Source: Pseudomonas grandcourensis
GTDB taxonomy: Bacteria; Pseudomonadota; Gammaproteobacteria; Pseudomonadales; Pseudomonadaceae
Length of the DNA: 64,000 nt
Direction of reading: 5' to 3'
Assembly (NCBI RefSeq): GCF_039909015.1
Contig: NZ_CP150919.1
Coordinates: forward strand, 3,572,501 to 3,636,500
Below the pieces are notes generated by a model. The model was given only the letters and a program-made list of their open reading frames with translations, made no database searches and had not been told where the DNA came from. Below are positions 8,977 through 18,488 of the stretch, in pieces. Numbering within the stretch: position 1 is the stretch's first letter; the number at the start of each line of letters is the position of its first letter. Position numbers and translations under genes: made by a program.

Positions 8977-9657
8977 ATGCGTAAGACTGTCCTTTTCGCC
9001 CTGCTCTGCCTGTCCGGCCTGACCCAGGCTGCACAGATGCCGGTTGCCGCCTTGCCGGGCGGCGTGCTGGTGTACAAGCACGTACAGAGTTTGCGCGAGC
9101 GCAAGTTCAGCGACATCGTCGAACAAAAGACCGATTTCAGCTGCGGCGCCGCCGCGCTGGCAACGATACTGCGCCAGGCCTATTGGCTCGACGTCGATGA
9201 GGAGCACATCATCAAGGGCATGCTGGCCACCGCAGACCAGGAGCTTGTGCGTACGCAGGGTTTTTCCATGCTGGACATGAAGCGCTACATTGAACGTATC
9301 GGCATGCGTGCCCGGGGCTACAGGATCCCGCCGGAAAGGCTCGAAGCCGTGACGATTCCGGTGGTGGTACTGATGGAAATTCGCGGCTACAAGCACTTCG
9401 TGGTGTTGCAGCGGGCGGACAAGAACTGGGTCTATATCGGCGACCCGGTACTCGGACACAAACGCTACTCTCATGATGACTTTGTCAAAGGCTGGAATGG
9501 CATTATCTTCGCTATCGTCGGTCCCGGTTACGACAAAACCAATGCGTTACGCAGTCCACCGGAACCGCTGACAGCCAAGAACAAGATGGATAACTTCAAC
9601 CCGGTCAAAGATGCTGAATTGATGGATTTTGGCTTCATACAGAGCGACTTCTTTTAA
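8977..9657 (+). CDS. fapD: FapD, C39-like cysteine protease of the Fap system
   Basis: The 226-residue protein has a signal peptide (about residues 1-19) and a papain-like C39 peptidase fold. The catalytic residues are visible: Cys56 in DFSCGAAAL, His140 in GYKHFVVLQ and Asp156 in IGDPVLG. C39 domains usually cleave double-glycine leaders inside ABC exporters; FapD is a freestanding periplasmic version needed for Fap export in studied strains. I chose the ATG at 8977, which follows AAGGCG and starts a proper signal peptide; the longer frame upstream runs through the hairpin and the fapC end. Confidence 0.92.
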   Translation: MRKTVLFALLCLSGLTQAAQMPVAALPGGVLVYKHVQSLRERKFSDIVEQKTDFSCGAAALATILRQAYWLDVDEEHIIKGMLATADQELVRTQGFSMLDMKRYIERIGMRARGYRIPPERLEAVTIPVVVLMEIRGYKHFVVLQRADKNWVYIGDPVLGHKRYSHDDFVKGWNGIIFAIVGPGYDKTNALRSPPEPLTAKNKMDNFNPVKDAELMDFGFIQSDFF

Positions 9658-9702
9658 TCGCCAACAAGATGATCAGGGGGCAGGATGCTCCGGGAGCAGC
9701 AA

Positions 9703-10446
9703 ATGAAAACCTCGTATTGGGTGGTCGCTGCCTGTCTGGCAGCGACCACTTCAGGTTTTGCTGAAGACTTCAGACCCATCGAAATCAAGGACCAGGAACT
9801 GGCCGAATTGCGTGGCCGGTATGTAATGCCGGGGCGGGTCATCAGCTTCGGTGTTGTCATGAGCAGTACCTGGCGCAATGCCAGTGGTGACCTGATCGGA
9901 GCCTCCAGCTCGATGCAGCTTCAAGCCGCAACGGTCAAACCCGAGTTCTATGTTTCAACCATCAAGCAATCCGGTCATGGCGGTTCGCCCAAATCGGGTA
10001 GCGGTCACGTGTCGGGGGGCGATGCGCTGAACACTTCCCGGGGCATAACCCAGGTCACACGGGCCGCAGGCGATGGCAACAGCGCAAACAACAACATCGC
10101 CATCAACGTCAAGGAGGCCAGCACGGCCCCTGCACTGGTGCCGAGCCAGGGCCAGGCGCTGATAGCCGGTCAAACCATTACCGGCAGCAATGCCGCAGGC
10201 AGTGTCGCCGTATCCGCGACCAGCGGTGGCGTTCAGATGGCCATTACCGCCAACAACAACCAGGGCACAAGCCTGCAACAAGTCGCCCAGGGCGGGTTGC
10301 TGCAAAACACCCGGTTGCTGGGCAGCAGCAATGTGGTCGACAACATGACTCAACTCAACGTAGTGCTCAACAATAATGGCCCGAGTGCAGGTGCATTGGA
10401 CTTCAACCTCAATCAACTCGCTGCATTACGGACCATGGGGTATTGA
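9703..10446 (+). CDS. fapE: FapE, minor fibre-associated protein
   Basis: The 247-residue product starts at the ATG six bases after GGAG (MKTSYWVVA), giving a signal peptide of about 18 residues. The first mature part resembles other FapE proteins (RPIEIKDQELAELRGRYVMPGRV). The second half holds Asn/Gln-rich segments whose pattern echoes the FapB/FapC repeats: RAAGDGNSANNNIAINV near residue 125 and a DNMTQLNVVLNNN stretch near residue 215. FapE has been found in small amounts in mature fibres. No CxxC is present at its C-terminus. Confidence 0.88.
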   Translation: MKTSYWVVAACLAATTSGFAEDFRPIEIKDQELAELRGRYVMPGRVISFGVVMSSTWRNASGDLIGASSSMQLQAATVKPEFYVSTIKQSGHGGSPKSGSGHVSGGDALNTSRGITQVTRAAGDGNSANNNIAINVKEASTAPALVPSQGQALIAGQTITGSNAAGSVAVSATSGGVQMAITANNNQGTSLQQVAQGGLLQNTRLLGSSNVVDNMTQLNVVLNNNGPSAGALDFNLNQLAALRTMGY

Positions 10447-10492
10447 ACTACGCTGAGACTGGACCATTGGGCACAAATGGACGGTTTATTTC

Positions 10493-11764
10493 ATGTACCG
10501 ATCAGTAACACTGCGTGCAGTTGCATGCTTGAGTGCTCTACTACCAGCGGCTATGTTGCAGGCAGCAACTGACCCGGAAATGGAGGCTCTCAAGCAAGAG
10601 CTTCTGGAATTGAAACAACGATACGAAGTCCAGCAAAAAGCTCTGGCGGTGCTCGAACAACGGGTTCGCCAGGTCGAAGAGCAGCCCGCCTCGCCCCCTC
10701 CCAAACGACTGGCCAAGTCGCCCGCGGATCTCAAAGGCAATCCAGGGGTAGCCGCCGGGGGCAGCGGCAGTTCTTATGGACAATCGCTGGCCAGTGACTC
10801 GCAACCGGCGCAAAGCGTTTCGAACCTGTATGACGAGGCCAGCGGGTTCTTCGGCGGTGGCAAGTTCAGCGTCGAAACCGGGATAACCTACTCCCGATAC
10901 GATACTCGCCAACTTGTCCTCAACGGTTTTCTCGCCCTGGACTCGATCTTCCTGGGCGCCATCAACCTGGACCGGATCAAGGCCGACACCTGGACGCTTG
11001 ACCTCACCGGCCGCTACAACTTCAACAATCGCTGGCAGTTCGACCTGAACGTGCCAGTGGTCTACCGTCAGTCCACGTACCAGTCCGGCGGCGGCAATAA
11101 CGGTACCGCAAACGTCACGACCGAAGACTCCGTCAAGCAAGACCCGACCATAGGCGACGTCAACTTCGGTATCGCCTACAAATTCCTCGACGAGTCGGTC
11201 AACACGCCGGATGCCGTGGTGACCTTGCGCGTCAAGGCCCCTACCGGTAAAGACCCGTTCGGCATCAAGCTGGTTCGGGTGGCCGATAACTCAAACCTGG
11301 CCGTGCCTGAATCCTTGCCTACCGGTAACGGTGTCTGGTCGGTTACGCCGGGGATCTCGCTGGTCAAGACGTTCGATCCGGCAGTGCTGTTCGGCAGCCT
11401 GTCCTACACCTACAACATGGAAGAGTCTTTCGACGACATCAGCTCCAACCCGGCGGTCAAGACACCGGGCAAAGTGCGCATTGGCGACAGCTTCCAGATT
11501 GGCGCCGGTATCGCGTTCGCCTTGAACGAAAAGATGAGCATGTCGTTTTCGGTCTCTGACCTTGTGCAACGTAAAAGCAAACTCAAGGAAGATGGCGGGG
11601 ATTGGCAATCGGTGATCTCCAGCGATGCCAACGCCGGTTACTTCAACATCGGCATGACCATTGCGGCCACCGACAACCTGACCATCGTGCCCAACCTGTC
11701 CATCGGCATGACGGACGATGCCCCCGACTTCCAGTTCAGCCTGAAACTCCCTTACTACTTCTGA
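10493..11764 (+). CDS. fapF: FapF, outer-membrane amyloid secretion channel
   Basis: The 423-residue product has a signal peptide (residues 1-23), an N-terminal coiled coil (about residues 28-63, heptads in [19 protein letters not shown]), a Pro-rich linker, and from about residue 120 a beta-barrel domain with alternating aromatic strands and a terminal Phe. This is the arrangement known for FapF, where a trimeric barrel is gated by the N-terminal helix and coiled coil and exports FapB, FapC and FapE. It closes the operon. The ribosome binding site is weak compared with fapB and fapC, which would keep channel levels low. Confidence 0.93.
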   Translation: MYRSVTLRAVACLSALLPAAMLQAATDPEMEALKQELLELKQRYEVQQKALAVLEQRVRQVEEQPASPPPKRLAKSPADLKGNPGVAAGGSGSSYGQSLASDSQPAQSVSNLYDEASGFFGGGKFSVETGITYSRYDTRQLVLNGFLALDSIFLGAINLDRIKADTWTLDLTGRYNFNNRWQFDLNVPVVYRQSTYQSGGGNNGTANVTTEDSVKQDPTIGDVNFGIAYKFLDESVNTPDAVVTLRVKAPTGKDPFGIKLVRVADNSNLAVPESLPTGNGVWSVTPGISLVKTFDPAVLFGSLSYTYNMEESFDDISSNPAVKTPGKVRIGDSFQIGAGIAFALNEKMSMSFSVSDLVQRKSKLKEDGGDWQSVISSDANAGYFNIGMTIAATDNLTIVPNLSIGMTDDAPDFQFSLKLPYYF

Positions 11765-11772
11765 TCCGAACA

Positions 11773-11808
11773 AAAACACCGCTGCAATTGCAATCGCAAC
11801 GGTGTTTT
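11773..11808. terminator. bidirectional terminator after fapF
   Basis: AAAACACCG and CGGTGTTTT form a 9-bp stem around an 18-base loop that contains the palindrome TGCAATTGCA. The stem has an A-tract on one side and a T-tract on the other, between two convergent genes. It can end transcription of the fap operon and of the sigma-54 regulator. Confidence 0.8.
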
Positions 11809-11824
11809 GGATTGTGGCCGGGGT

Positions 11825-13150
11825 TCAGCGAATCTGGTGCTTGTGCAACAACCGGTAGAAGGTCGGTCGCGACACACCCAGTACTTTGGCGGCGACACTC
11901 AGGTTATCGCTGTGGCGATTCAATACATCGCACAACGCCTGGCGTTCGGCCCGGGACTTGTATTCTTCGAGGGTGCCCATCGGCGCGGCGATCCCATGCT
12001 GACTGATCAACCCCAGATCACGGGCCTCGATCTGCCGGCCTTCGGCCAACACCAACCCGCGACGAACGCGGTTGGCCAGTTCGCGAACATTACCTGGCCA
12101 GTCGTGTTTGCCCATGGCAATCAACGCGTCGTCGCTGAAACTGCGAGGGCGACGCCCGGTTTCATGGCTGTAGAAATGGGAGAAGTGGTTGGCCAGCACC
12201 GCCAGGTCGCCATGGCGCTCGCGCAGCGGAACGGTCGCCACTTGCAGTACGTTCAAGCGGTAATACAAGTCTTCGCGAAAGCGTTTCTTCTCGATGGCGG
12301 CTTCCAGGTCGACGTTCGTCGCCGCCAGTACCCGCACATCCACTGCAATCGGCTGACTGCCGCCGACCCGCTCGATGTGTTTTTCCTGGAGGAAGCGCAA
12401 CAGGTTGGCCTGCAACTCCAGTGGCAGGTCACCGATCTCGTCGAGAAACAGCGTGCCACCGTTGGCGGCTTCAAACCGTCCGATCTTGCGTTGGTGCGCG
12501 CCGGTAAAGGCGCCTTTCTCATGGCCAAACAATTCGGACTGGATCAAGTGTTCAGGGATCGCCCCACAATTGATCGCGATAAAGGGTTTGCTGTGACGCT
12601 GGGACAGACGATGCAGGGTTCGTGCGACCAGTTCCTTGCCAGTGCCGCTTTCACCGCGAATCAATACAGGCGATTCGGTCGGAGCCAGTTTGCTCAGGAG
12701 TTTTCGCAGTTCACGGACAGGTTTGCTGTCGCCCAGCAATTCGTGCTCGGGCTGGTCAACATGCACGGTACCCTGCCCGCGCAACCGCGCCATGCCAAAC
12801 GCCCGACCCAGTGTTACCTGAACCCGGTGCACGTCGAACGGCAAGGTATGAAAGTCAAAAAACCATTCACAGACGAAGTCACCGACATTTTGCAGTCGCA
12901 GTACTTCCTGATTGAGTACGGCTATCCACTCGGTGCCGCTGCGGCTGATCAGTTCCTTGACAGCCTCCGGGTGCTCAAGGTGCGAGGGCTGTAAGCGCAG
13001 CAAGCCTACGTCACAGGTTCGGTCAACGGCGTTCTCCAGCGTGCAGCTGTCAACGTCCCACCCGATATCGCGCAATCCAGGGAGCAGGCGATAGCAATCG
13101 TCACAGGGGTCAACCACTAACAAACGTCGTAAGGCAGGCGCATCGCTCAT
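11825..13150 (-). CDS. VpsR-like sigma-54-dependent transcriptional activator
   Basis: The 441-residue protein has a receiver-like N-terminal domain (residues 1-120, [23 protein letters not shown]) that lacks the usual acidic phosphorylation pocket, as in VpsR-type regulators. An AAA+ domain follows with Walker A GESGTGKE (about residue 164), the sigma-54 contact loop GAFTGA, Walker [11 protein letters not shown] and the R-finger region. A Fis-type helix-turn-helix ([21 protein letters not shown]) lies at the very C-terminus. VpsR proteins bind c-di-GMP and drive biofilm matrix genes. Because it ends tail to tail with fapF, a role in Fap control is plausible but inferred only from position. 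Confidence 0.85.
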   Translation of the reverse strand: MSDAPALRRLLVVDPCDDCYRLLPGLRDIGWDVDSCTLENAVDRTCDVGLLRLQPSHLEHPEAVKELISRSGTEWIAVLNQEVLRLQNVGDFVCEWFFDFHTLPFDVHRVQVTLGRAFGMARLRGQGTVHVDQPEHELLGDSKPVRELRKLLSKLAPTESPVLIRGESGTGKELVARTLHRLSQRHSKPFIAINCGAIPEHLIQSELFGHEKGAFTGAHQRKIGRFEAANGGTLFLDEIGDLPLELQANLLRFLQEKHIERVGGSQPIAVDVRVLAATNVDLEAAIEKKRFREDLYYRLNVLQVATVPLRERHGDLAVLANHFSHFYSHETGRRPRSFSDDALIAMGKHDWPGNVRELANRVRRGLVLAEGRQIEARDLGLISQHGIAAPMGTLEEYKSRAERQALCDVLNRHSDNLSVAAKVLGVSRPTFYRLLHKHQIR

Positions 13151-13491
13151 GACTGTTCCTTGGCGCCAAATTTACGAAATTTTATTAAAAACAGTCATTT
13201 GGCAGACCTGACTGTAACATTAGCAAGAATTTGACAGGCCCTTGTACTGTTTGACTATAGGGATGCGATAAAACCAGTTATAAGTTTCGATTATGTTAGT
13301 CACCTAACGACTCTTTCCTTTCATTCAGCTTTCAATGTCAGGCTCATTCTTGAGCCCGTGAAATAAAGTGGAAATTTCTTTTGATTGTGTGTGACCCGAA
13401 CCCCGGTTGCGGGCATCAGTACAAGTAACCAGCTGAACGGTAAGCCCGACCGTCGGTCTATCACTTGATTGGGCATAAGAGAGAAAACCCT
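13151..13491. other. 341-base intergenic region between divergent genes
   Basis: This region separates the divergent sigma-54 activator and an 88-residue protein gene. It contains the candidate promoter at 13231-13259 and a perfect hairpin GGCTCA-TTCT-TGAGCC near 13340-13355. It is clearly AT-richer than the flanking genes. No open frame here looks coding. If the promoter is right, the downstream gene has a leader of about 225 bases. Confidence 0.55.
13231..13259 (+). promoter_or_regulatory. candidate sigma-70 promoter
   Basis: A consensus -35 TTGACA is followed after 17 bases by ACTATA, a fair -10 hexamer, reading towards the 88-residue protein gene. The spacing is ideal and the local AT content is high. 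Identified by eye only. Confidence 0.45.
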
Positions 13492-13758
13492 ATGAACGCC
13501 CCGCTCCGTATCAACGAAGCACTTCTGATTGCCGACCGCGCATTTAAACCATTCAAATGCGTGGCCTGGGCTCCACAAGACGGTAATGGCGAACTTAGCC
13601 TGACCGTCATCGATCGCACCAGCACCAGCATTGGCCGCAAGCAGATCCCAAGCAGCGCCTATTCCGATCCCGCGCAACTCGAACAGCTGCTGGAACAGGC
13701 TCGCGCCGAATTGAGCGAGGAAGGTTACGCACTGCAATCGTGGTCGATGCCGCACTAA
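13492..13758 (+). CDS. conserved small hypothetical protein
   Basis: This 88-residue soluble protein starts MNAPLRINEALLIADRAFKPF at an ATG after a purine-rich AGAGAGAAAA stretch. An N-terminal helix is followed by a compact alpha/beta segment (KCVAWAPQDGNGELSLTVIDR) and a C-terminal helix (AQLEQLLEQARAELSEEGY). It has no signal peptide or membrane segment. It looks like a conserved Pseudomonas protein, but I do not recognise a function. A strong terminator follows at once, so it is probably monocistronic, with a long leader that might carry post-transcriptional control. Confidence 0.75.
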   Translation: MNAPLRINEALLIADRAFKPFKCVAWAPQDGNGELSLTVIDRTSTSIGRKQIPSSAYSDPAQLEQLLEQARAELSEEGYALQSWSMPH

Positions 13759-13765
13759 TCGTTTT

Positions 13766-13798
13766 GCGGATTACTCCGGGGTAATCCGCGCCCTTTTC
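13766..13798 (+). terminator. rho-independent terminator
   Basis: GCGGATTAC and GTAATCCGC form a perfect 9-bp stem with a 6-base loop, followed by GCCCTTTTCC, 8 bases after the preceding stop codon. Confidence 0.8.
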
Positions 13799-14044
13799 CT
13801 GTCTTTAGTTCGCAGATTTTTCTGGCCGTGCGCACTACTTGACACTGCTTAATTCGAACTTCGCATGCGCCTGATACTTTGCAGGCTCGCCATTGGTTCG
13901 AAAAGACACTGTTGTGGCACACAGCGACTCTCCGTCTGTGAGTTCTTGCAGTTGTGCATCTCCCCATTCAGGGATTGAATATTCTCCTTATCAAGTCGCC
14001 ACCCAAACCTCTGGATCAGGACGACTCGCAAGGAGATGCGGTGC

Positions 14045-15334
14045 ATGTCGAGCCAGTCCGCTTTTGCCTACCCCGCCACCCGGAACAACGCCGGGGCCCT
14101 CGACACTACGTTTGCCGCCAACGGCAAAACCCAGGTCTATTTCGCCGACAGCCTCTTCAGCCTGGCCCATAGCGTTGCGATCGATGCGCAAGGTCGCTTG
14201 CTGGTAGCCGCAAAAGTCGGCACGGCCGATGGCAACCGCTTTGGCCTGGCCCGCTTGCTCGCGGATGGTTGCGCAGACCTGACGTTCGGCAAACAAGGCA
14301 GTGTCATCGGGCAATTCGAACCGGGGTTCGAAGCCATGGCCACCAAGGTCCTGATCCTGCCTGACGGCAATATCCTGTTGGCCGGCCTGCAATACGAAAA
14401 CGCGCACCGCACACTCCCGGCCCTGGCATTGCTGGATCAAGACGGTCGCCTGGTTCGAAGCTTTGGTGATAATGGCCGTCGTGTCGTGCGATTGCCTGGC
14501 GGTTTGTCCCTGGGCATGCGCGATAAATGGCTCCCTCCCGGTGTGCCAGGCGCTGAAGCCTGCGACATCGACGTACAACAAGACGGCCGGATCCTGATCC
14601 TGGCCAACCACCACTTCGAACTGGCCGATCACGTCGGCATGTTGATACGACTGGATGTCGAAGGCTCGCTGGACTGCTCGTTCAACGGCCGCGGCTTCGT
14701 GATGGTCAGGCATCTGCTGATGAATACCTGGCTCAGCAGCCTGACGGTACAACGTGATGGCCGAATCCTGGTCGGTGGATCGATCAACTTTCCCGAAGAA
14801 GGCTTGCTGGCACGCTATCACCCGGATGGGCGCCTCGACGACCGTTTTGCCGTGGATGGTTTCATGACTTTCAAGGCGCAAGGGCATGGCGCCCGGGTCA
14901 GCCGGGTGGTCCAGCAGAACGAAGGCGAAATCCTGTGTTTTGGCAGCAGTCGCGAGCCGATGCACTGCCTGACATTCAAATTGCACAGCAACGGCCGAGC
15001 CGACAGTCATTGCAACGGAGGACACCCCCAGCGGCGGGCAATCGGTTACAGCGGATGCCAGTGGACCGCCGCGCAGTTGCAGCCCGATGGCAGTGTGCTC
15101 ACGGCGGGTGCCACCATCGGCGGCGTCGAAGCAGACTTCATTCTTGGGCGATGCCTGCCCAACGGCCTTCCCGATCGCCGTTTTGGCAAAGGCAGCGGCT
15201 ATACACGCACCCGCCTCGGTCCCAGCCTGGATACAGCCACCTGTGTCGCCGCGCAAGCCGATGGAAACATCGTCGTGGGAGGCTATTCGCTGCACGGTAA
15301 CTACAAGGCGGTCATCGCTCGCTTCCAGGGATAA
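14045..15334 (+). CDS. delta-60 repeat (NHL/beta-propeller-like) protein
   Basis: The 429-residue protein has at least six repeats of about 55-60 residues, each with an LDxxFxxxG element (LDTTFAANG, ADLTFGKQG, LDCSFNGRG, LDDRFAVDG, PDRRFGKGS) followed by QxDGRILxxG (DAQGRLLVA, PDGNILLAG, QQDGRILIL, QRDGRILVGG, QPDGSVLTAG, QADGNIVVGG). These are delta-60 repeats, thought to build a beta-propeller. I chose the ATG at 14045 because AGGAG lies 9 bases upstream. There is no signal peptide, which is unusual since many relatives are surface proteins; it may be cytoplasmic or leave by another route. Function unknown. Confidence 0.85.
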   Translation: MSSQSAFAYPATRNNAGALDTTFAANGKTQVYFADSLFSLAHSVAIDAQGRLLVAAKVGTADGNRFGLARLLADGCADLTFGKQGSVIGQFEPGFEAMATKVLILPDGNILLAGLQYENAHRTLPALALLDQDGRLVRSFGDNGRRVVRLPGGLSLGMRDKWLPPGVPGAEACDIDVQQDGRILILANHHFELADHVGMLIRLDVEGSLDCSFNGRGFVMVRHLLMNTWLSSLTVQRDGRILVGGSINFPEEGLLARYHPDGRLDDRFAVDGFMTFKAQGHGARVSRVVQQNEGEILCFGSSREPMHCLTFKLHSNGRADSHCNGGHPQRRAIGYSGCQWTAAQLQPDGSVLTAGATIGGVEADFILGRCLPNGLPDRRFGKGSGYTRTRLGPSLDTATCVAAQADGNIVVGGYSLHGNYKAVIARFQG

Positions 15335-15412
15335 AAACCGGCATTTTTCCTGTGCTTGATCTTCTGGCGCGCTTACGGCAAGTTGCGCGCTTCTCAAGAC
15401 AAGGAGCAGCCG

Positions 15413-16915
15413 ATGTCCGGTTCAATGGCCCAGGCGTTCGCGCACAACTTTCTCGGGCACTCGCCCCGTTGGTACAAGGCCTGCATCGTCGGCTTTCTGA
15501 TTCTCAATGCCCTGGTGCTGTGGACCGCAGGCCCGGTGGCTGCCGGCTGGCTCCTGGTGCTGGAGTTCATCTTCACCCTGGCCATGGCGCTCAAATGCTA
15601 CCCGCTGATGCCCGGCGGCCTGCTGATGATTGAAGCCCTGCTGCTGAAGATGACCACGCCCCAGGCGCTGTATGACGAGTTGCTGCACAACTTCCCGGTG
15701 ATCCTGCTGCTGATGTTCATGGTGGCCGGTATCTATTTCATGAAGGACCTGTTGCTGTACCTGTTCTCGCGCCTGCTGCTCGGGGTCCGCTCCAAGGCCC
15801 TGCTGGCCCTGATGTTCTGCTTTCTGTCGGCCTTTCTGTCGGCGTTCCTCGATGCCCTGACCGTGACCGCCGTCATCATCAGTGCCGCCGTAGGCTTCTA
15901 CTCGGTGTATCACCGCGTCGCCTCGGGTAACGATCCGCGTCAGGACAGCGAGTTCAGCGACGACCAACATCTGCCCACCCTGCATCAGGGTGATCTGGAA
16001 CAGTTCCGCGCCTTCCTGCGCAGCCTGCTGATGCACGGTGCCGTGGGCACCGCGCTGGGTGGCGTCTGTACGCTGGTCGGTGAACCGCAGAACCTGCTGA
16101 TCGGCCATGAAATGGGCTGGCACTTCTCCGAGTTCTTTACCCAGGTTGCGCCGGTATCCCTGCCGGTACTGGTTGCCGGGCTGGCAACCTGCGTCTTGCT
16201 GGAAAAGCTGCGCTGGTTCGGATACGGCACACTGCTGCCGGATAACGTCCGTGCCGTGCTGGCCAACTACGCCGCCGAAGACGATGCTGAGCGCACCACG
16301 CGCCAACGTGCAGCGTTACTGGTGCAAGGCTTTGCCGCATTGATTCTGATTGCCGGGCTGGCGTTCCACATCGCCGAAGTGGGTTTGATCGGCTTGATGG
16401 TGATCGTGCTGATCACCGCCTTTACCGGCATCACCGACGAACACCGCCTGGGCACCGCGTTCAAGGACGCCATGCCGTTCACCTCATTGCTGGTGGTGTT
16501 TTTCGCCGTGGTCGCGGTGATTCACGACCAGCAACTGTTCACCCCGCTGATCCACTGGGTGCTGACGCTGCCGGCAGACCAACAACCGGGCATGCTGTTC
16601 ATTGCCAATGGCCTGCTGTCCGCCATCAGCGACAACGTGTTCGTGGCGACCATCTACATCACCGAAGTGAAGCGCGCCTTCATGGCGGGTGAGATGACCC
16701 GTGAGCATTTCGAATCCCTGGCCATCGCGATCAATACCGGCACCAACCTGCCGAGCGTGGCGACGCCCAACGGTCAGGCGGCGTTCCTGTTCCTGCTGAC
16801 CTCGGCGATTGCACCGCTGGTGCGCCTGTCTTACGGACGGATGGTGTGGATGGCGTTGCCGTACACCGTGGTGATGGGGACATTGGGCTGGTATGCGGTG
16901 AGTTACTGGTTGTAA
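15413..16915 (+). CDS. nhaB: Na+/H+ antiporter NhaB
   Basis: The 500-residue polytopic membrane protein matches NhaB in length and in its start ([22 protein letters not shown], here split by the chosen ATG after AAGGAG). Characteristic stretches include [16 protein letters not shown] near residue 70, [23 protein letters not shown] near residue 140, [16 protein letters not shown] near residue 220 and a final segment with [20 protein letters not shown]. NhaB exchanges cytoplasmic Na+ for protons at the inner membrane for salt and pH tolerance. It is convergent with zwf, with a single perfect REP hairpin between them. Confidence 0.95.
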   Translation: MSGSMAQAFAHNFLGHSPRWYKACIVGFLILNALVLWTAGPVAAGWLLVLEFIFTLAMALKCYPLMPGGLLMIEALLLKMTTPQALYDELLHNFPVILLLMFMVAGIYFMKDLLLYLFSRLLLGVRSKALLALMFCFLSAFLSAFLDALTVTAVIISAAVGFYSVYHRVASGNDPRQDSEFSDDQHLPTLHQGDLEQFRAFLRSLLMHGAVGTALGGVCTLVGEPQNLLIGHEMGWHFSEFFTQVAPVSLPVLVAGLATCVLLEKLRWFGYGTLLPDNVRAVLANYAAEDDAERTTRQRAALLVQGFAALILIAGLAFHIAEVGLIGLMVIVLITAFTGITDEHRLGTAFKDAMPFTSLLVVFFAVVAVIHDQQLFTPLIHWVLTLPADQQPGMLFIANGLLSAISDNVFVATIYITEVKRAFMAGEMTREHFESLAIAINTGTNLPSVATPNGQAAFLFLLTSAIAPLVRLSYGRMVWMALPYTVVMGTLGWYAVSYWL

Positions 16916-16924
16916 CCCCCAACT

Positions 16925-16954
16925 CTGTGGGAGCGAGCTTGCTCGCTCCCACAG
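16925..16954. repeat. single REP element, perfect palindrome
   Basis: CTGTGGGAGCGAGC and GCTCGCTCCCACAG form perfect 14-bp arms with a TT centre. The sequence is the same family as the paired REPs elsewhere in the window but occurs alone, between the convergent ends of nhaB and zwf, where it could also act as a bidirectional terminator. Confidence 0.85.
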
Positions 16955-16964
16955 GAGATACGTG

Positions 16965-18488
16965 TTATCCGAGGCGGTGCCAGACGCGGCCGTCACGGGT
17001 GAGCAGCTCTTCGCCGGCCTTTGGGCCGTTTTCCCCGGCGGCATAGCGCTGCACGGTGGAATCCTGCTGCCAGGCATCCAGGAACGGCTGCACCGCGCGC
17101 CAGCCGTTTTCGATGTTGTCGGCGCGCTGGAACAGCGTCTGATCGCCCGTCAGGCAATCGTAGATCAGGGTCTCGTAGCCGGTGGACGGCTGCATCTCGA
17201 AGAAATCCTTGTAGGCGAACCCCAGCTCGATGTTGTCCATTTTCAGGGCCTGACCGGGACGCTTGGCCAGCAGGTCGAACCACATGCCTTCGTTCGGCTG
17301 GATCTGAATGCGCAGATAGGTCGGCTGCAGCTCATCGACCTCGGTATCGCGGAACTGCGCATAGGGCGCCGGCTTGAAACAGATCACGATCTCGGTGTCA
17401 CGCACGCTCATGCGCTTGCCGGTCCGCAGGTAGAACGGCACGCCGACCCAACGCCAGTTATCGATCATGACCTTGAGGGCCACATAGGTTTCGGTATTGC
17501 TGTCCGGGGCAACGTTGTTTTCCTGGCGATAGCCCGGCAGTGCCTTGCCGTCGATCTCACCGGCGGCGTATTGGCCGCGCACCGAGTTGGCGCGGGCCTC
17601 CTCGACTGTCCATGGACGAATCGCGCCAACGACCTTGGCCTTCTCGCCGCGCACCGCATCGGCGCCAAACGCCGCGGGTGGCTCCATCGCCACCATCGCC
17701 AGCAACTGGAACAGGTGATTGGGCACCATGTCCCGCAGCGCGCCGGTGTGCTCATAGAAACTGCCACGGGTTTCCACGCCGACGGTCTCGGCAGCGGTGA
17801 TCTGCACGTGGTCGATGTAGTGATTGTTCCAGAACGCTTCGAACAGGCTGTTGGAGAACCGGCTGACCAGGATGTTCTGCACGGTCTCCTTACCCAGGTA
17901 ATGGTCGATGCGATAGATCTGCTTTTCAGTCATCACCTTGAGCAGGCAAGCGTTCAAGGCTTCGGCCGTATGCAGGTCGGAGCCGAAGGGTTTTTCGATC
18001 ACCACCCTTCTGAAGGCCTCGGGGGTTTCTTCCAGCAAGCCGGCCGAGCCGAGACGGCGCACCACTTCACTGAAGAAACGCGGCGCGGTGGCCAGATAGA
18101 ACACCGCATTACCGGTACCGCTGTCGGCGATTTTCGCCGCCAGCGCTTGATAAGTGCTGTCGTCCAGGAAATCGCCCTGGACGTAGCTGATGCCTTGGGC
18201 GAGTTTGGCCCACAGCGCCGGGTCAAGGGCTTGATCGCCCTTGCCGGTCCTGGTGGCCACCTCGTTACGGATGAAGTCTTCGAGTTTTTTCGCGAAGCCT
18301 TCATCGCTGATGGCGTTGTGGTCAACGCCGATGATCCGCAGTCCATTGCCGAGTAAACCGTCACGGCTGAGGTTGTACAGCGCCGGCATCAGCAGGCGCT
18401 TGACCAGATCGCCGTGGGCGCCGAACAGGAACAGCGTGGTTGGCGGCGCGGGTTCAGCCTTGGATTTTCTGCGGATCGCGTGGGTCAT
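16965..18488 (-). CDS. zwf: glucose-6-phosphate 1-dehydrogenase
   Basis: The 507-residue protein carries the NAD(P)-binding N-terminus ([15 protein letters not shown], residues about 18-32) and the active-site signature RIDHYLGKE near residue 190, which holds the catalytic histidine-lysine environment. The length fits G6PDH. It converts glucose-6-phosphate to 6-phosphogluconolactone at the entry to the Entner-Doudoroff and pentose phosphate routes. Its ATG overlaps the gnd stop (ATGA), so it is translated from a gnd-zwf transcript. Pseudomonads often have several zwf copies; this one is not in the edd/hexR cluster, so it may be the gnd-linked isoform. Confidence 0.95.
   Translation of the reverse strand: MTHAIRRKSKAEPAPPTTLFLFGAHGDLVKRLLMPALYNLSRDGLLGNGLRIIGVDHNAISDEGFAKKLEDFIRNEVATRTGKGDQALDPALWAKLAQGISYVQGDFLDDSTYQALAAKIADSGTGNAVFYLATAPRFFSEVVRRLGSAGLLEETPEAFRRVVIEKPFGSDLHTAEALNACLLKVMTEKQIYRIDHYLGKETVQNILVSRFSNSLFEAFWNNHYIDHVQITAAETVGVETRGSFYEHTGALRDMVPNHLFQLLAMVAMEPPAAFGADAVRGEKAKVVGAIRPWTVEEARANSVRGQYAAGEIDGKALPGYRQENNVAPDSNTETYVALKVMIDNWRWVGVPFYLRTGKRMSVRDTEIVICFKPAPYAQFRDTEVDELQPTYLRIQIQPNEGMWFDLLAKRPGQALKMDNIELGFAYKDFFEMQPSTGYETLIYDCLTGDQTLFQRADNIENGWRAVQPFLDAWQQDSTVQRYAAGENGPKAGEELLTRDGRVWHRLG

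Noticed and set aside
13991..15397. 468-codon minus-strand frame opposite the delta-60 repeat gene
   Set aside because: The plus-strand product shows regular repeats and a ribosome binding site; the minus frame has neither.
16962..18356. 464-codon plus-strand frame opposite zwf
   Set aside because: zwf motifs are complete on the minus strand; this frame has antisense-type composition.
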